Origin: Mesostigma viride | Taxonomy: Eukaryota > Streptophyta > Mesostigmatophyceae > Mesostigmatales > Mesostigmataceae | NCBI GenBank assembly: GCA_009746045.1 | Contig: RPFO01000310.1 | Span: 3,406,100-3,449,599 of the forward strand | Direction of reading: 5' to 3' | DNA length: 43,500 nucleotides | Shown: in pieces, positions 40,799 through 43,500 of the stretch | Layout: the number at the start of each line of letters is the position of its first letter | Numbering within the stretch: the stretch's first letter is position 1 | Program-made: the position numbers and the translations under genes | The notes under the pieces: generated by a model | Seen by the model: the letters and a program-made list of their open reading frames with translations, nothing else | What the model was told of the DNA's origin: nothing | Databases searched by the model: none

Positions 40799-40832
40799 AG
40801 TACTTACTTACTTACTTACTTACTTACTTATT
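40799..40832. repeat. (ACTT)n microsatellite tail
   Basis: About eight acttactt units. The inverted equivalent at 8656-8668 is shorter. The position at the end of the 3' region suggests an element tail generated during reverse transcription. Confidence 0.8.
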
Positions 40833-40982
40833 ATTCTACTAATGGGCCGCGGGGCCCGTGGGGAGAAAACAGGAGCATGCCCCACTTAAGGTGCTTATCG
40901 CAGACGGCAGCCCATTTCTCCGGCCTTGTCTATCATGCGGGCACGGAGTACAGATAATCCCAGAAGCCCTGCCTCCTCAAGC
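40833..40982. other. Short unannotated spacer
   Basis: GC-rich sequence between the Penelope tail and the inverted LINE; nothing recognised. Confidence 0.4.
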
Positions 40983-41563
40983 AATTAAAATTTAAAAAAA
41001 TTAAATTATAAAATGTCTCCGTTGGGAGATCATGTAGCACATATTCCTTGCGGGATGGATGGAGGTGGGCGAAGCCGCGTAATCGAACGAACCTAGCTAG
41101 GTAACTAAGCTATCTAGTCTAGAAAAATCCTAACTACACTTTTTAGCAAAACGCCCTTTCCGCTTGGGGGGAGGGGGCCGGCTTGCCCACAGGGGCTGGC
41201 GTGTGAGCCTGGCTGGACTATCTTCTGCCACCGCTTCTTGTTCTGCATGGCAGTCCAAAGAAGAGAGAGGGAGTGAATGCGGTGCTCAAACTGAGCATGG
41301 GACCACTAGGTCGGCCAGCAACATCTGGATGTACATAGTTCATGCCAGGCTTACCTAGCTTTCTAGGAATGTCCTTGGGGCCAGGCCAGGTCACTTCGAT
41401 CGATGTGCCGCGGCCCTGGTTGGCCAAGCCTCTGGGGGCCGACCAGACCAAGGGCGGTGTCGACCTGACTGGTGCGAGCAAGATGTCCTACAAATGCTAT
41501 CCTACGCTGCCTAATCTCGTCCGAAATGCGAGGCATACCCTGATACAAAGACCTATATGCTTG
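40983..41563 (-). mobile_element. Inverted LINE 3' end, third copy
   Basis: On the minus strand it encodes RSLYQGMPRISDEIRQRR and GHLARTSQVDTALGLVGP, with a frameshift after WPQGHS, then the 3' part with ctccCAACggag near 41019 and an AT-rich tail at 40983-41013. It is closely related to the copy at 11309-11949, only cut slightly shorter at its 5' end. No target duplication could be identified. Confidence 0.8.
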
Positions 41564-41619
41564 GAACACACACACTCCCGGACGAGTGTCAGGACAAATA
41601 CGCGAAATTCCGGCCACGA

Positions 41620-43115
41620 GGTAGCCATGGCTGTCGGAGCTCATAACTTTCACGTTTGAGCACCGAATTTAGCCGTGAATATCACTATTGCTTCGTCTTT
41701 CTAAGACGCACACGCTGATATAATTTTCCGAATCTAAAACGCTATATGGCGAACAAACGCGCCTCGACGCAACGCAGCCTGGCGGCTGCGCTCGGCAATG
41801 AAAAGTACGTCTGCAGCTCAGGCTGCAGCTTCGCCTTCAGGTCCGGCAGGCGGCGATGACACTAGTCGTGCACTGGTGGTCGTCCAGCAACCCCCCGGGC
41901 TTCACGCCTCGCCATCTGCATCGCCTGACCCCAAGCGCACCCGCCCAGCCGCCGACACAGGAGGGTCTTCACGCCCCCCAGAACCGAGCTTTCGGCCCCG
42001 GATTTTCAAGGTCGCAGATTAATTACGACTGGGCCACCATTTCTCCGACCGATGCTATGCGCTGCATCCTCCTCGGGGATTACGCTTCGCTTTACGACCT
42101 GTGCCTCCATCTCCACTCCATCAATCGCCTCCTCTGCCCAGACGGCAGCCGCTGGGCCAACATCTACCAGCTGTCCGGCTGCGTACGCCCCCATCTCCAG
42201 CACGCCATCCTCAACTCCCTTCTCCAGCGCTCTGACGCCGAGATCTGGGCTCCATCCCTTTCCGTCCCCACCCTCCGCTCGATCCATCCTCACGGAAGCC
42301 TTTCAGCAGCACGTGACCCCCCTTGCTGCCGACATAGCAGCAATCGGCGGCACGCTGACTGCTGAACTTCCTCACATTTAATTCCACCGCCGCCGCCTCC
42401 ACCTCCACTGCCATTTCCGCCTCCACTGCCGACATCAAAGCCCAGCTCCTCGACCTCGACCACCGCCTTCAAGCCACCGCCAACGCACTTGAGAGCTTGC
42501 ATGACACCGCCGGCCTCACCGCCCAGGCGGTGAAGGACATCGCCGCCCAGCCGGCTCGATCCTGCTGGCCCGGCCGGCGATGCTCCCTCCACCTGGGCGG
42601 ACTTGCTTAAGCAACACACCACCTCCACCACCTCCACCATCTCGGCACAACTCAAGCAACAAGCCCTCGACCTTCGCGAGGAAGCCGAGCTCGACAAGCG
42701 CAGCCACAATGTCATCGTCAAGCACTTCGACCAGCAGGCAGGTGAGACCTCCACGAGCCTTCTTGAGGCATTTAAGCGCGCCATTCTTGCCCCCATGTTA
42801 CTCACTGGTGAGCTGGACATGTCGGCTGTCCGCCTCCCCCGCGCGCGGGGGAAGGCTGGCCCGGCACCCGTGCTCCTCACCTTTAAGTACATGGCGGACA
42901 AGCTGGCGTTCCTTAAATGCCGCAAGAAGCTCTCGGAGACTCGCTTCACGCTGGACGACGACTTGACCCTGGCCCAGCAACAACGGCGACGCGAGCTATG
43001 GCCGACCTACCTTCAGCTCCGGCAGAGCGCAAGGGGGAAGCCGGTATACTGGAGGGGGGCGGTCATCCACGTTGACCACAAGCCCTGGCAGCCCCCTCCT
43101 GCCACCTCAGACTAG
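41620..43115 (+). pseudogene. LINE 5' end and ORF1 (L1-ORF1-like), several frame breaks
   Basis: The 5' part (41620-41745) is followed by a start-like ATG at 41746. The coding sequence then shifts frame several times: YDWATISPTDAMRCILLGDY and SLYDLCLHLHSINRLLC near 42020-42130, a coiled-coil-like part near 42400-42560, and an open final 513 nt (42603-43115). That last part includes KQQALDLREEAELDKRSHNV, GPAPVLLTFKYMADKLAFLK and QQQRRRELWPTYLQLRQSAR, which fits the RNA-binding C-terminal domain of L1-type ORF1 proteins. A second, shorter copy is at 11990-13125. ORF2 is expected after 43115, but its start is not recognised in the remaining 385 bases. Confidence 0.7.
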
Positions 43116-43187
43116 GGATATATGTACCAGTAGTGTAGATTATAGTAAGGCTTAGCCTAGCATGTGGCCCACGCGCATGTGCGCCCA

Positions 43188-43290
43188 TAATGGCCCCCAT
43201 GGATGATGCCTTCAACATTTAGCCATGCTTTGTCTATAATGGGACCCCCATGGATGTTGCATTAAGAATTTAGCCATGCTATGCCATGCA
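43188..43290. repeat. Imperfect tandem duplication, about 50-bp unit
   Basis: ataatggcccccatggatg, then tttagccatgct, occurs twice (43188-43230 and 43238-43280) with a shift in between. Non-coding. Confidence 0.65.
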
Positions 43291-43457
43291 GAGAGATGCT
43301 CTCTGTCGAGAAGCCATGCCCACTACAATACGGTTCGTAGGAGACGCGAAATGAGTGAGAATGTTACCCGAGCGGTAACGAGGATTCGCACCGTTGATTT
43401 TAACATATGTTTCTTTTTTTGCGCCATTTGGCGAGCATCGACTGGAGCCTGAACCTA

Positions 43458-43500
43458 GCGGGGGGAATCGTGCGGGGGAATCTTGCGGGGGAATCTTGCG
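43458..43500. repeat. 13-bp tandem repeat at the window edge
   Basis: gggggaatcktgc occurs three times and runs into the window end, so its full length is unknown. Confidence 0.75.

Larger units (their letters stand above)
37663..40832 (+). mobile_element. Penelope-type retroelement inserted in gene G2
   Basis: Consists of a long reverse transcriptase ORF (open from 37663, stop 40014), a 3' region at 40015-40566, a nested SINE-like copy at about 40572-40758, and the rest of the 3' region ending in (ACTT)n at 40799-40832. The 3' region recurs without the ORF at 8656-11248 and 121-245. The left boundary is placed where G2 homology fades (37660-37690). No clear target duplication or flanking repeat was found. 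Confidence 0.7.

Noticed and set aside
37663-40832. Hammerhead ribozyme, often found in Penelope-like elements
   Set aside because: No CTGATGA ... GAAA core was found by eye near either end; a covariance search would be needed to exclude it.

Overview
The window is nuclear DNA from a eukaryote, most likely an alga. Genes are split by GT-AG introns, one host gene has eight small exons, several retroelement orders are nested, and a TGTAA box (the usual green-algal poly(A) signal) lies 70 nt after a stop codon. The family of tyrosine-recombinase retroelement seen here is also known from volvocine algae. The species cannot be named from the sequence alone.

Layout. (1) 1-2617: no clear gene; a retroelement 3'-end fragment and a GTTCAC/GTGAAC cluster. 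(2) 2618-7885, plus: an apparently intact eight-exon gene for a CTDSPL2/SCP-like protein phosphatase (DLDET catalytic motif), the only ordinary host gene. (3) 8395-13125: nested retroelements. These are fragments of a Penelope-type 3' region, two 5'-truncated LINEs with 11-bp target-site duplications (TSDs), and a LINE ORF1 remnant split by a SINE-like insertion with its own 11-bp TSD. (4) 13126-37690: a coherent block with two divergent multi-exon genes. G1 (minus, at least 12 exons, about 2500 residues, function unknown) and G2 (plus, transposase-like with an HGDWAENY...SDN..SQFK signature, truncated) share a short hairpin motif of the type GGGTCACTCTGCAGCGYGACCC. The motif sits in most of their introns, is tandemly arrayed between them, and was not seen elsewhere in the window. 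(5) Inside the block: a near-complete PAT/Ngaro-type DIRS retrotransposon (19621-25009) in an intron of G1, a 30-bp minisatellite of about 2.4 kb, a 37-bp tandem array, and a 1.9-kb non-autonomous relative of the same DIRS family (33099-35024). (6) 37663-43500: a Penelope-type reverse transcriptase that cuts off G2, its 3' region with a nested SINE-like copy and an (ACTT)n tail, an inverted LINE 3' end, and a longer LINE ORF1 copy.

How the parts fit. The hairpin-marked block looks like a large mobile or virus-like insertion, or its remains, that later became a target for DIRS, Penelope, LINE and SINE elements. Gene order, split-repeat structure, TSDs and exon phases are read directly from sequence. 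The single-element interpretation and the roles of G1 and G2 are inference. Five places where a reading frame breaks each equal one missing base, most in homopolymers, so assembly error should be excluded before calling these genes dead.
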